From Ancylobacter sonchi (GTDB lineage: Bacteria; Pseudomonadota; Alphaproteobacteria; Rhizobiales; Xanthobacteraceae), in the NCBI RefSeq assembly GCF_018390695.1, contig NZ_JAHBGF010000010.1:248001-312000 (forward strand): DNA of 64,000 nucleotides. The letters run 5' to 3'. Below the pieces are notes generated by a model. It saw only the letters and a list, made by a program, of their open reading frames with translations. It had not been told where the DNA came from and did not search any database. The position numbers and the translations under genes are program-made. Positions 1 to 8,281 of the stretch are shown in pieces. The first letter of the stretch is position 1. Every line of letters starts with the position of its first letter.

Positions 1-162
1 CTGGCTGCACTGGAAGTGGGCGGCGAGGTCAAGCTCGGTGAGGCCGGTGCCGGCCGGCAGCGTGCCGAGCATGATGTCGCGCTTCAGCGCATTGAACGCC
101 GCGCTGGCCTTGGGTGGCCTGCTGGCGCCTCTGCTCGGGGATTTGGTGGAAAAATACACCAT
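1..162 (-). CDS. GntR-family transcriptional regulator, 5' end only
   Basis: This gene runs off the left edge, so only the first 54 codons are visible, from an ATG at 162. The translation contains ALKRDIMLGTLPAGTGL then TELDLAAHFQCSQ, which matches the start of a GntR winged helix (helix 1, the 'I..G.L.PG..L.E..LA..F..S' pattern of the FadR subgroup). An FCD-type effector domain would be expected beyond the window. It diverges from the ABC ATPase at 265, with a perfect palindrome between them, so it probably controls that gene and itself. The family call rests on the N-terminal motif alone. Confidence 0.7.
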   Translation of the reverse strand, partial: MVYFSTKSPSRGASRPPKASAAFNALKRDIMLGTLPAGTGLTELDLAAHFQCSQ

Positions 163-197
163 CGGGCGTGCCGGTTCCGTGTTGCCTCATGGGCAGA

Positions 198-219
198 TTA
201 TCATTATCGATAATGATAA
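198..219. promoter_or_regulatory. 22-bp perfect palindrome, candidate operator
   Basis: The sequence is TTATCATTATC followed by its exact reverse complement GATAATGATAA. A further GATAAC/GATAAT half-site pair continues to about 226, so the AT-rich block has several overlapping dyads. It lies between the divergent GntR gene (start 162) and the ABC ATPase (start 265), in DNA much richer in A+T than its surroundings. Binding by the GntR protein is inference from position. Confidence 0.6.
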
Positions 220-264
220 CGATAATTCAGTCAAGCCCGAAACGGCAAGTCGAGGAGGAAAACG

Positions 265-1341
265 ATGTCGGCCATAGCCCTGAAGGGTGTGCGCAAGTCC
301 TATGGCGACGTGCAGGTCATCCGCAGCATCGACATCGAGATCGAGAGCGGCGAGTTCCTGGTGCTGGTGGGGCCGTCCGGCTGCGGCAAGTCGACCCTGC
401 TGCGCATGATCGCCGGTCTCGAGGAGATCACCGGCGGCGATCTGGTCATCGCCGGCACGCGGGTGAACGCGCTGCCGCCGGCCCAGCGGGACATCGCCAT
501 GGTGTTCCAGGACTACGCGCTCTATCCGCATATGAGCGTGGAGGACAACATGTCCTTCGGCCTCAAGATGCGCGGCGCCAATGAGAACGAGGTCGGCCGG
601 CGCGTCGAGCAGGCGGCCGACATCCTCAAGCTGCGCGACTATCTCAAGCGGCGTCCCTCGCAGCTCTCCGGCGGCCAGCGCCAGCGCGTCGCCATGGGCC
701 GCGCCATCGTGCGCGAGCCGGCGGCCTTCCTGTTCGACGAGCCGCTGTCCAATCTCGACGCGGCGCTGCGGGTGGAGATGCGGCTGGAGATCGCCAAGCT
801 GCACAGCCGCATGAAGGCGACCACCGTGTATGTCACCCATGACCAGGTGGAGGCGATGACGCTCGCCGACCGCATCGTGGTGATGAATGCCGGCCATGTG
901 GAGCAGATCGGCGCGCCGTTGCAGCTCTATCACAAGCCGGCGACGCTGTTCGTCGCGCGCTTCATCGGCAGCCCGACCATGAACACGCTGCCGGGCGTGG
1001 CGGCGGTGTCGCCGGGCGGCACGGCACTGAAGGTGTTGCAGGGCACGATCGCGCTCCAGCAGGAGGCGTCGATTCGCGACGACCAGCCGATCGTGCTCGG
1101 CGTGCGGCCGGAGGATCTTTCGCTCTGCGGCGAAGGCGAGGCGTGGTTTGCCGGCGAGATCGCCGTCGCCGAGCGGCTGGGCAGCCAGACCTACGCCTAT
1201 GTCGATATCGGCCACACCCGCATGCTGACCATCGAATGCCCGCGCGACGCCGAGATCCATGTCGGCGACAAGGTGAATGTGCGCGGCAACGCGGCCAAGC
1301 TGCACATCTTCGACGAGGCGACCGGCCAGCGGCTGAACTGA
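265..1341 (+). CDS. ABC transporter ATP-binding protein, MalK/UgpC type
   Basis: This 358-residue ATPase would energise uptake of a sugar or polyol across the inner membrane. Walker A is GPSGCGKST at residues 36-44, the ABC signature is LSGGQRQRVAMGRA, Walker B is FLFDEPLSNLD and the H-loop is VTHDQVEAMTLADR. About 120 residues follow the ATPase core, as in the TOBE/regulatory region of MalK and UgpC. An AGGAGG-type ribosome binding site sits just before the ATG. No permease or binding protein is visible, so the partner genes lie elsewhere, possibly beyond the left edge. Substrate cannot be told from this sequence. Confidence 0.9.
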   Translation: MSAIALKGVRKSYGDVQVIRSIDIEIESGEFLVLVGPSGCGKSTLLRMIAGLEEITGGDLVIAGTRVNALPPAQRDIAMVFQDYALYPHMSVEDNMSFGLKMRGANENEVGRRVEQAADILKLRDYLKRRPSQLSGGQRQRVAMGRAIVREPAAFLFDEPLSNLDAALRVEMRLEIAKLHSRMKATTVYVTHDQVEAMTLADRIVVMNAGHVEQIGAPLQLYHKPATLFVARFIGSPTMNTLPGVAAVSPGGTALKVLQGTIALQQEASIRDDQPIVLGVRPEDLSLCGEGEAWFAGEIAVAERLGSQTYAYVDIGHTRMLTIECPRDAEIHVGDKVNVRGNAAKLHIFDEATGQRLN

Positions 1342-1415
1342 GCGCCGACGCGGCCCGCCCTTGCGGTGGGCCGCCCTTCAGACGCGAATCGAAGAAACCG
1401 AATCAAGCATCTGAG

Positions 1416-1449
1416 ATACAAAAGAAAAGGGCGCCTTGCGGCGCCCTTT
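1416..1449 (-). terminator. Rho-independent terminator of rpmG
   Basis: A perfect 10-bp stem, AAAGGGCGCC and GGCGCCCTTT (1426-1435 and 1440-1449), closes a TTGC loop. Read on the minus strand the stem is followed by TTTTCTTTTG, a good U-tract, directly downstream of the rpmG stop. It may also stop plus-strand transcription from the ABC gene. Confidence 0.8.
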
Positions 1450-1473
1450 GTCATTTCCGCCGAAGCGGCAGGA

Positions 1474-1641
1474 TCACTTGATCTTGCCTTCGCGGAATTC
1501 GACGTGCTTCTTCGCGACCGGGTCGTACTTCTTCACGACCAGCTTGTCGGTCATGGTACGGGAGTTCTTCTTCGTCACGTAGAAGAAGCCGGTGTCGGCG
1601 CTCGAATTGAGCCTGATCTTGATGGTCGTTGCCTTGGCCAT
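1474..1641 (-). CDS. rpmG: 50S ribosomal protein L33
   Basis: The 55-residue product begins [19 protein letters not shown] and continues with [10 protein letters not shown], the standard bacterial L33 sequence. This is the cysteine-free form, without the zinc-binding CxxC pairs. Length and sequence match alphaproteobacterial L33. The gene is followed by a strong terminator and is preceded by an AGGAGG-like site. In related genomes rpmG sits close to the NUDIX / DUF983 / rnr cluster; here an MFS gene lies between. Confidence 0.96.
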   Translation of the reverse strand: MAKATTIKIRLNSSADTGFFYVTKKNSRTMTDKLVVKKYDPVAKKHVEFREGKIK

Positions 1642-1758
1642 GACCGGCCTCCTGAAAGTGGCACGCGACCCAATGTCGGGATCGCGTCGAAATCATCGGG
1701 GTCGCGCGGCAGCGATGCCGCTCGTTGAGCGTCCGTATCCTTGATCGGCGCCCAATTG

Positions 1759-2934
1759 TCAAGGAAGGCGTGCGGTGGAACGGTCGCGGACCAGCTGGAT
1801 CGCGACCACCAGCACGTAGAAGGCCAACATGGCCGCGAGCGTGAACGCAAAGCCGTCCGGTCCCATGACGCCCATGCCGGCGCCCACGGTCACAGGGCCG
1901 GCGATGAGGCCGATGGAATACAGCATCACGAAGGCCGCATTGGCGGTGGCGAGGGCGCCACCATGGAATCGCTCCCCCAGCAGCGCCAGGCCGACCGTGT
2001 ACATGCCGCAGACGATGCCGGTCATGGTGAACATCGTCGCCATCAGTGCGACGCTGCCGATGGCGAGGAAGGGAATCAGCGCCGCACCGCCGAATCCGAC
2101 CAGCGCGCAGGCCAGCAGTACCTTGCGCCGGTCCATGCGGTCGCTGATGAGGCCGAGCGGGATCTGGAAGGCGACATTGCCGAGTTCGGCGATGGTGAGT
2201 AGCAGCGCCGCCTCGCCCTCGCCGAGCCCTCTCCGCAGCCCGTAGAGCGGCAGGAAGTTGACGAGGCCGGTCTCCACCGCGCCGAAGACGAAGGCCGCCA
2301 GCGTCGCCGCGGGGGCGAGCCGCATCAGGCTCAGCACGCCGCGCGAGCTTTCCTTCTCGATCACCGGGGCCTGCGAGGCGCCGATCATCACCGGGATGGA
2401 GGCGAGGACGAAGAAGGTGGCGCCGACGAGATAGGGCGCCCAGCCGCTGGTGCCGACCAGCGAGAGGATCGCCGGCCCGCCGGCAAATCCGAAGGCCAGC
2501 GTCGTCGCGTAGATGCCGATGACGAGGCCGCGGCGGTTGGCCGGCGCGGCGGCATTGATCCAGAACTCGCTGACCACGAACAGCACGCACAGCGAGGCGC
2601 CGAACAGGAAGCGCAGCGGGAACCACAGCACGAAGGCGTCGGTGACCTTGAAGGCGATGAGGCTGGTCGCCCCGAGCGCCACCGCGCCCATCATCATCGG
2701 TCCGGCGCCGAACCGGCGCACCAGATCCGGCAGGAACGGCGCCGTGACGATGGTGGCGATGCCGCCAATGGCGGTGTTCAGCCCGATCCAGGTGCTGGAG
2801 ATGCCGCGCGCGTCGAGTTCGAAGGCGAGCAGCGGGATAGAGAGCGCAAGGCCGAGCCCCACGACCGAGATCGCGGCGATCGCGGCCGCGAGCGAGGCGA
2901 TGTTGGTGCGTTCGACGGGTAGATCGGCATGCAT
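1759..2934 (-). CDS. MFS transporter
   Basis: This is a 391-residue hydrophobic protein with about 12 predicted membrane helices. A PDLVRRFG loop between helices 2 and 3 resembles the major facilitator motif A, and SDRMDRRK in the second half is the matching inter-repeat loop. The helix pattern and length resemble YcaD-like carriers. The substrate is unknown. The gene stands alone between rpmG and the NUDIX gene and no regulator is adjacent. The ATG at 2934 was used because hydrophobic helix 1 begins about 12 residues later. Confidence 0.85.
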   Translation of the reverse strand: MHADLPVERTNIASLAAAIAAISVVGLGLALSIPLLAFELDARGISSTWIGLNTAIGGIATIVTAPFLPDLVRRFGAGPMMMGAVALGATSLIAFKVTDAFVLWFPLRFLFGASLCVLFVVSEFWINAAAPANRRGLVIGIYATTLAFGFAGGPAILSLVGTSGWAPYLVGATFFVLASIPVMIGASQAPVIEKESSRGVLSLMRLAPAATLAAFVFGAVETGLVNFLPLYGLRRGLGEGEAALLLTIAELGNVAFQIPLGLISDRMDRRKVLLACALVGFGGAALIPFLAIGSVALMATMFTMTGIVCGMYTVGLALLGERFHGGALATANAAFVMLYSIGLIAGPVTVGAGMGVMGPDGFAFTLAAMLAFYVLVVAIQLVRDRSTARLP

Positions 2935-3035
2935 GGGACGCGACGGCTCACCAAGGGACAGGCCGTCGGCTTTAGAGCATGTTCGGCGAAAACTGAATGA
3001 CTATTGTGATCACATTCGCCGGCCGCGACGTGCGG

Positions 3036-3776
3036 TCACTCCAGCGCTTCGCGCATCATGCGGCCGTGCCGGGTAACGTAGTACGGCACCGGCAGCCAGG
3101 GCTTGTTGCCGCCGGCGAGGCGGGTCTCCACCTCTTCGAGAATGGCGTGGGTGATGGTCGGCACCTCGGCCTTCTTGGCTTCAGTGAGGGTCAGCCAGGC
3201 AAGCTCGACGAGTTCGGATTGCGGCCCCACCACGTCGGGCAGGCGGTGGGCGATCTCGGCGGCGTCCGCCATGAAGAAGCGGGTATCGAAGCGGCGCGAC
3301 AGTCCCGGCGGGGTGACCGCGCGGGCAACGAAGCTCAGCGCCTCCAGATTGGGGAAGGCACCCGCCTGCGCGAAGGCCTCCCAGCCGGCGGGCATGGCGT
3401 CGGGCGCGCCGGCCTCGCGCGAGCCGATGACGAGGCCGGTCTCCTCGCAGGTCTCGCGGATGGCGGCGAGCGCCAGCGCGCGGGCGCGGGAGAGGCTGGG
3501 GCGCACCACGCGCTCCTGCAGCCGGCGCTCCGACACGCTGTCGAGCATGCCATAGACCGGCACGTTGCGATCCTGCGGGTCGACGCGACCGCCGGGGAAC
3601 ACCAGCTTGCCGGGCATGAATTTCTGCGCCGGGTTGCGGCGGCCGAGCAGCACGCGCGGCGTACGCGCCGAGCGATCGATCAGGATCAGGGTCGCGGCAT
3701 CGACCGGGCGGCGATAGGGGTGGGAGGCGTCGGGGCGGGCGACGGCGAAGCGGGCGGAGACGTCGATGGCGGTCAT
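3036..3776 (-). CDS. NUDIX hydrolase with an insertion in the Nudix box
   Basis: The 246-residue protein should hydrolyse a nucleoside diphosphate linked to another group. The box is recognisable as FPGGRVD plus RETCEETGL, keeping the REXXEE metal-binding core. The two halves are separated by about 30 residues more than in the classic motif, a layout known from NUDT19-like (acyl-CoA) Nudix proteins. The start ATG at 3776 overlaps the stop of the upstream DUF983 gene (ATGA), which fits translational coupling in an rnr-DUF983-NUDIX operon. Substrate is not determinable. Confidence 0.85.
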   Translation of the reverse strand: MTAIDVSARFAVARPDASHPYRRPVDAATLILIDRSARTPRVLLGRRNPAQKFMPGKLVFPGGRVDPQDRNVPVYGMLDSVSERRLQERVVRPSLSRARALALAAIRETCEETGLVIGSREAGAPDAMPAGWEAFAQAGAFPNLEALSFVARAVTPPGLSRRFDTRFFMADAAEIAHRLPDVVGPQSELVELAWLTLTEAKKAEVPTITHAILEEVETRLAGGNKPWLPVPYYVTRHGRMMREALE

Positions 3777-4207
3777 GTGGGACGAGCGAGTCCTGGCGTG
3801 CGGCGGCTGGGGGGAACGGGGTCGTGTTCTTCGCTGGCGGGATCGAAGCCGTGCATGCGCAGTGCCCACTGGTAGCCGACCAGCGCCCCCTTTACCGGCG
3901 GCAAGAGCAGCAGGCTGAGGATGAGCGTGAGCGGCAGCCACACCGCCATATGCACCCATTGCGAGGGATGCCAGGCGATCTCCACCGCCAGCACCGACGG
4001 CACGATGATGTGGCCGACAATGGTGATCACCATGTAGGGCGGCGCGTCGTCGGCGCGGTGATGCCACAGCTCCTCGCCGCAGGCGGCGCAGCGCTCGTTG
4101 ACCTTCAGATAGGAACTGAACAGCGGACCCTCGCCGCATTTCGGGCAGCGCAGGCGAAAGCCGTTCTTCATCGCCTGGCCGACGAGCCGGGGGGGCTGAA
4201 AGCTCAT
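3773..4207 (-). CDS. DUF983 family membrane protein
   Basis: A 144-residue protein with an N-terminal zinc-ribbon-like pair of knuckles, C21-P-K-C24 and C40-A-A-C43, then two hydrophobic segments at about residues 60-80 and 85-105. This is the standard DUF983 layout in alphaproteobacteria, where the gene commonly follows rnr. The function is unknown; the zinc ribbon on a small membrane protein hints at a binding or assembly role. Its stop overlaps the NUDIX start by 4 bases. Confidence 0.85.
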   Translation of the reverse strand: MSFQPPRLVGQAMKNGFRLRCPKCGEGPLFSSYLKVNERCAACGEELWHHRADDAPPYMVITIVGHIIVPSVLAVEIAWHPSQWVHMAVWLPLTLILSLLLLPPVKGALVGYQWALRMHGFDPASEEHDPVPPSRRTPGLARPT

Positions 4208-4247
4208 GCGCGTGGCGCTCCTTGCCGGGCCTGCGACTATCGCGCGA

Positions 4248-6584
4248 TTACCGGTGCTTGCCGATCTTGGGCGGGCCGCGCCGCGCAGGGCCGGCGTCGC
4301 GGCGGATACCGCGCGGCCCTTTGCGCGTCGGCGCGCCCCTGCCGACCTTTACATAGTCGCCCTTGCTCAGAAGCTCAAACCGCAGGGCGCCCGCCACCGG
4401 CGCCGCCTCGACCAGCTTCACTTCCACGTGGTCGCCGAGCCGGTGCATCTCGCCGGTACGTTCGCCGATCAGCGCGTGGCGGCTCTCGTCGTACCAGTAA
4501 TAATCCTGCCCGAGCGTCGCCGCCGGGATGAAGCCGTCGGCGCCGGTGTCGTCGAGCGCGACGAAGAGCCCCGCCTTGGTGACGCCGGCGATGCGCCCCT
4601 TGAAGGTGGCGCCGATCTGCTCGGCCATGTGATGGGCGATCAGGCGGTCGATGGTCTCGCGCTCGGCGGTCATGGCGCGGCGCTCGCTCGCCGAGATGCG
4701 GGCGGCGATCTCGGCGAGTTGCTCCGGCGTCGTCTCCTCCGGCAGCCCGTCCGAGCCGAGGTCGAGGGCGCGGATCAGCGCGCGATGCACGATGAGGTCG
4801 GCATAGCGGCGGATCGGCGAGGTGAAATGCGCATAGCGGCGCAGATGCAGGCCGAAATGGCCGTAATTCTCGTTGGCGTATTCCGCCTGCGCCTGGCTGC
4901 GCAGGATTACCTGGTTGACCAGCGGCGCCAGCTCGGTGCCGTCGACGCGGGCGAGGATGTCGTTGAAATGCGCCGGGCGCACAGTCTCGGTCTTGGGCAG
5001 CGCGATGTCGAGGGTCTTCAGGAAATCGCGCAGCGCCGACACCTTCTCCATGGAAGGCTGGTCGTGCACACGGTAGACGAGGGGAATGTGCTTCTCCTCC
5101 AGCGTCTCGGCGGCGGCGACGTTGGCGAGGATCATGAATTCCTCGATCAGCTTGTGCGCGGCGAGCCGCTCGGGCACCACCACCCTGTCGACCGTGCCGT
5201 CCGGCTTCAGCAGGATCTTGCGCTCCGGCAGGTCGAGCTCCAGCGGGTTGCGGGCGTCGCGCGCCTTCTTCACCAGCGCATAGGCGGCGTAGAGCGGCTT
5301 CAGGATCGGCTCGACGATGGTGTCGGTGATGTCGTCCGTCCGTCCCTCGATGGCGGCCTGCGCCTGCGCATAGGCGAGCTTGGCGGCCGAGCGCATCATC
5401 ACGCGGTGGAAGGTATGGCTCTTCTTGCGGCCATTGGCGCCGATGACCAGCCGCACCGCCATGGCCGGCCGGTCTTCCAGCGGACGCAGCGAGCACAGAT
5501 CGTTGGAGATGCGCTCGGGCAGCATCGGCACCACGCGGTCGGGGAAATAGACCGAGTTGCCGCGCGCCAGCGCTTCCTTGTCGAGCCCGCTGCCAGGATG
5601 GACGTAATGCGCCACGTCGGCGATGGCGACGGTAACGATGTAGCCACCTTCATTCGCCGGATCCTCGTCCGGCGCGGCGTGGACGGCGTCGTCATGGTCC
5701 TTGGCGTCGGGCGGGTCGATGGTGATAAGCGGCAGCTCGCGCCAGTCCTCGCGGCCGCGCAGCGTGGCGGGGCGCGCCTTCTCCGCCTCGGCCAGCGCCT
5801 CGCGGCGGAACACGTTGGGGATGCCGTGCGCGTGGATGGCGATGAGGCTGATCGCCTTCTCGGTCGCGATCGAGCCGAGCCGTTCCCTCACCTTGGCGGT
5901 CGGCAGGCCATAGGCGTGGTGGCGGGTGATCTCCACCGCCACCAGATCGCCGTCCTCCGCCTCGCCCTCGGCGCCGGGGGGCACGGCGAGCTCGCGGCCC
6001 ATATGGCGCTTGTCGACCGGAATGATGCGCCCGCCGGCATCCGGCCGGCTCTTGTCGGCGCGGTAGATGCCGAGCACCTGCGCGCGCGCCTTCTCGATGA
6101 GCTTGAGCACCCGGCCGGTGTGGCGGATGCGGCCATCCGCCTCGGGAATTTCCTCGGTCTTGAGCAGCACCCGGTCGCCGATGGTAGGGGCCGGGCCGGC
6201 GAGACGGCCGCGACGTGCCAGCTTCACCAGGATGCGCGGCGCTTCGCCATGCTCCTCGGTGTCCCAGTCGATCGGCTCGGCGATCAGTTCGCCGTCCTCA
6301 TCGCGCTCCACCACTTCGGCCATCACCACGGCGGGCAGGGCGCCGGCGAGGTGCAGCTTCTTGCGCTTGCGGCCGACGAGGCCCTCCTCGGACAGCTCGC
6401 GCAGCATCGCCTTCAGCGCGATGCGGTCGCCGCCGTCCAGCCCGAAGGCACGCGAAATCTCGCGCTTGCCGACCTCGCCGCCATGGGAGGCGATGAAGGC
6501 GGTGAGGTCGTCCTTGCTCGGCAGCCCCTTCGGCAGGCGGGGGGCGGCGGGCTTGCGGACTTTCGGCTTGATGGGCTTGCGCAC
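4248..6584 (-). CDS. rnr: Ribonuclease R
   Basis: This is a 778-residue 3'-to-5' exoribonuclease that degrades structured RNA. An N-terminal winged-helix region (residues about 20-75) precedes the cold-shock domains. The RNB catalytic domain shows DPPDAKDHDDAVHA with the metal-binding aspartates and VAIADVAHYV, and NSVYFPDRVVPMLPE follows. A C-terminal S1 domain (FKGRIAGVTKAGLFVAL) precedes a basic, Gly/Arg/Pro-rich tail. Length is normal for the family. The ATG at 6584 begins a lysine-rich leader. The gene appears to head an operon with DUF983 and NUDIX. Confidence 0.95.
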   Translation of the reverse strand: MRKPIKPKVRKPAAPRLPKGLPSKDDLTAFIASHGGEVGKREISRAFGLDGGDRIALKAMLRELSEEGLVGRKRKKLHLAGALPAVVMAEVVERDEDGELIAEPIDWDTEEHGEAPRILVKLARRGRLAGPAPTIGDRVLLKTEEIPEADGRIRHTGRVLKLIEKARAQVLGIYRADKSRPDAGGRIIPVDKRHMGRELAVPPGAEGEAEDGDLVAVEITRHHAYGLPTAKVRERLGSIATEKAISLIAIHAHGIPNVFRREALAEAEKARPATLRGREDWRELPLITIDPPDAKDHDDAVHAAPDEDPANEGGYIVTVAIADVAHYVHPGSGLDKEALARGNSVYFPDRVVPMLPERISNDLCSLRPLEDRPAMAVRLVIGANGRKKSHTFHRVMMRSAAKLAYAQAQAAIEGRTDDITDTIVEPILKPLYAAYALVKKARDARNPLELDLPERKILLKPDGTVDRVVVPERLAAHKLIEEFMILANVAAAETLEEKHIPLVYRVHDQPSMEKVSALRDFLKTLDIALPKTETVRPAHFNDILARVDGTELAPLVNQVILRSQAQAEYANENYGHFGLHLRRYAHFTSPIRRYADLIVHRALIRALDLGSDGLPEETTPEQLAEIAARISASERRAMTAERETIDRLIAHHMAEQIGATFKGRIAGVTKAGLFVALDDTGADGFIPAATLGQDYYWYDESRHALIGERTGEMHRLGDHVEVKLVEAAPVAGALRFELLSKGDYVKVGRGAPTRKGPRGIRRDAGPARRGPPKIGKHR

Positions 6585-6787
6585 GATTCTCGCATTCCTC
6601 GAAGAGTTCCGCCGACGCTAAACGTTACGTCCCGCCGCGTCGACCTTTCCGCGCGGGACGCTATTTATCACCTGACCGCTTTTTCCGCTTCGTGATGGCG
6701 CCGAAGGCGGTCCGACCCTTGCCAATCGGTGGCGAGGGAGCCAATTTGCGCCGCCATCACCCGGGGGGCCGGGAAGGAACCGCATCA

Positions 6788-8263
6788 ATGGATGCCCGCT
6801 CGTCCGCTTCGGAGCCGGGACAGCTCTCGCACGCCGAAATAAGGAGCATCCTGATCGGCGTCATGCTGGCCATGTTCCTCAGCGCGCTGGAACAGACCAT
6901 CGTCGCCTCGGCACTGCCGACCATCGGCCTCGCCTTTGGCGACATGGAAAACGTGCCGTGGATCGTCACCTCCTACCTGCTGACCGGCACGGCGGTGACG
7001 CCGCTGGTCGGCAAGCTGGCCGATATCCATGGGCCGCGACCGATCCTTCTGGGCAGCATCGGCCTGTTCATCGGCGGGTCGATCCTGTGCGCGCTGGCGC
7101 CGAGCATGATCTGGCTGATATTGGGCCGCGCGGCGCAGGGCTTTGGCGGCGGCGGGCTGATCGCGCTCGCCCAGACCATCATCGGCCTGATCGTGGCGCC
7201 AAAAGAGCGCGGTCGCTACCAGGCGTTCTTCGCCGTGGTGTTCATCACCTCCAGCGTCGCCGGGCCGGTGCTGGGCGGCTTCTTCGCCGAGCATCTGCAC
7301 TGGTCGCTGATCTTCTGGCTCAACGTGCCGCTCGGCCTCGCCGCCGCCTATATGAGCGACAGCGTGCTGCACCGCCTGCCGGCGCACCACCACCCGCACC
7401 GGCTCGACATCATCGGCGCGCTGCTGCTCTGCGCGGCGGCGATGGCGCTGATGCTGGCGCTGAGCTGGGGCGGCCAGGTCTATCCGTGGGTATCGATGCA
7501 GGTGCTGGGCCTGCTCGCCGGCTCGCTGCTGCTGTGGTGCCTGCTCGGCCTGCGGCTCGCCACGGCGCGCGAGCCGCTGATCCCGCTTTCGATCCTGTTC
7601 AACCGCGTCGTCGGGCCGGGCGTGCTGGCGGCGGCGATGGCGATCGGCTCGATGATCGGCCTGTCGGTCGAACTGCCCTTCTATTTCGAGGGCGTGCTGG
7701 GCTTCACCGCCAGCCAATCCGGCTCGGCGCTCATTCCGCTGTTGGCCGGCGTGGTGGTCGGCGCCACCAGCACCGGCCGGATGATGGGACGCGTGCAGCA
7801 CTACAAGCGGGTGCCGCTGGTCGGCATGTCGAGCGCGGTGGTCGCGCTGGCGATCCTGGCGCTGTTTCCCCGCGACGTGAGCTTCGCCGGGCTCGCAGTG
7901 TTGATGGCGGTCACCGGCGCCGGCCTCGGCACCGTGCTGCCGGTGGTGACGGTGAGCGTGCAGAACGCGGTGCCGCTGCCGCAGATCGGCACCGCGACCG
8001 GAGTGCAGAACTTCTTCCGCTCGCTAGGCGGCGTGGTGCTGGCCGCGGTGTTCGGCGCCATCGTGCTCGGCGCTTCCGGCCTGACCGGGCACCAGCTGCT
8101 GGACGGTTTCCGGCAGGGCACAGTCGACGCCGGGGCGCTGACGCAGGCGTTCCGCTTCGTCTTCGCCGGGGCGTCGCTGGCGCTGGCGATCGGCCTCGTC
8201 GGGCTGATCTTCATGGAGGAGCGGCCGCTGCGCAGCCATAGCGGGCCGGCGCCGATCGAGTGA
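6788..8263 (+). CDS. MFS drug-efflux transporter, DHA2 (EmrB/QacA) type
   Basis: A 491-residue inner-membrane antiporter with about 14 predicted helices. ALEQTIVASALPTIG in helix 1 and the loop GKLADIHGPR are diagnostic of DHA2 exporters. The frame is open back to 6692, but the ATG at 6788 is preferred because an AAGGAA site lies just upstream and the extra 32 residues are unlike the family. It is probably a multidrug exporter; the substrate is unknown. No regulator or membrane-fusion partner is adjacent. It converges on topA with an 18-base gap. Confidence 0.88.
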   Translation: MDARSSASEPGQLSHAEIRSILIGVMLAMFLSALEQTIVASALPTIGLAFGDMENVPWIVTSYLLTGTAVTPLVGKLADIHGPRPILLGSIGLFIGGSILCALAPSMIWLILGRAAQGFGGGGLIALAQTIIGLIVAPKERGRYQAFFAVVFITSSVAGPVLGGFFAEHLHWSLIFWLNVPLGLAAAYMSDSVLHRLPAHHHPHRLDIIGALLLCAAAMALMLALSWGGQVYPWVSMQVLGLLAGSLLLWCLLGLRLATAREPLIPLSILFNRVVGPGVLAAAMAIGSMIGLSVELPFYFEGVLGFTASQSGSALIPLLAGVVVGATSTGRMMGRVQHYKRVPLVGMSSAVVALAILALFPRDVSFAGLAVLMAVTGAGLGTVLPVVTVSVQNAVPLPQIGTATGVQNFFRSLGGVVLAAVFGAIVLGASGLTGHQLLDGFRQGTVDAGALTQAFRFVFAGASLALAIGLVGLIFMEERPLRSHSGPAPIE

Positions 8264-8281
8264 TCGGCGCCGTCTTCGGCA

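Noticed and set aside
4206-6695. Long plus-strand frame of 829 codons opposite rnr
   Set aside because: It is the antisense shadow of a clear RNase R gene; composition is His/Asp/Arg-rich as expected from reading GC-rich coding DNA backwards.
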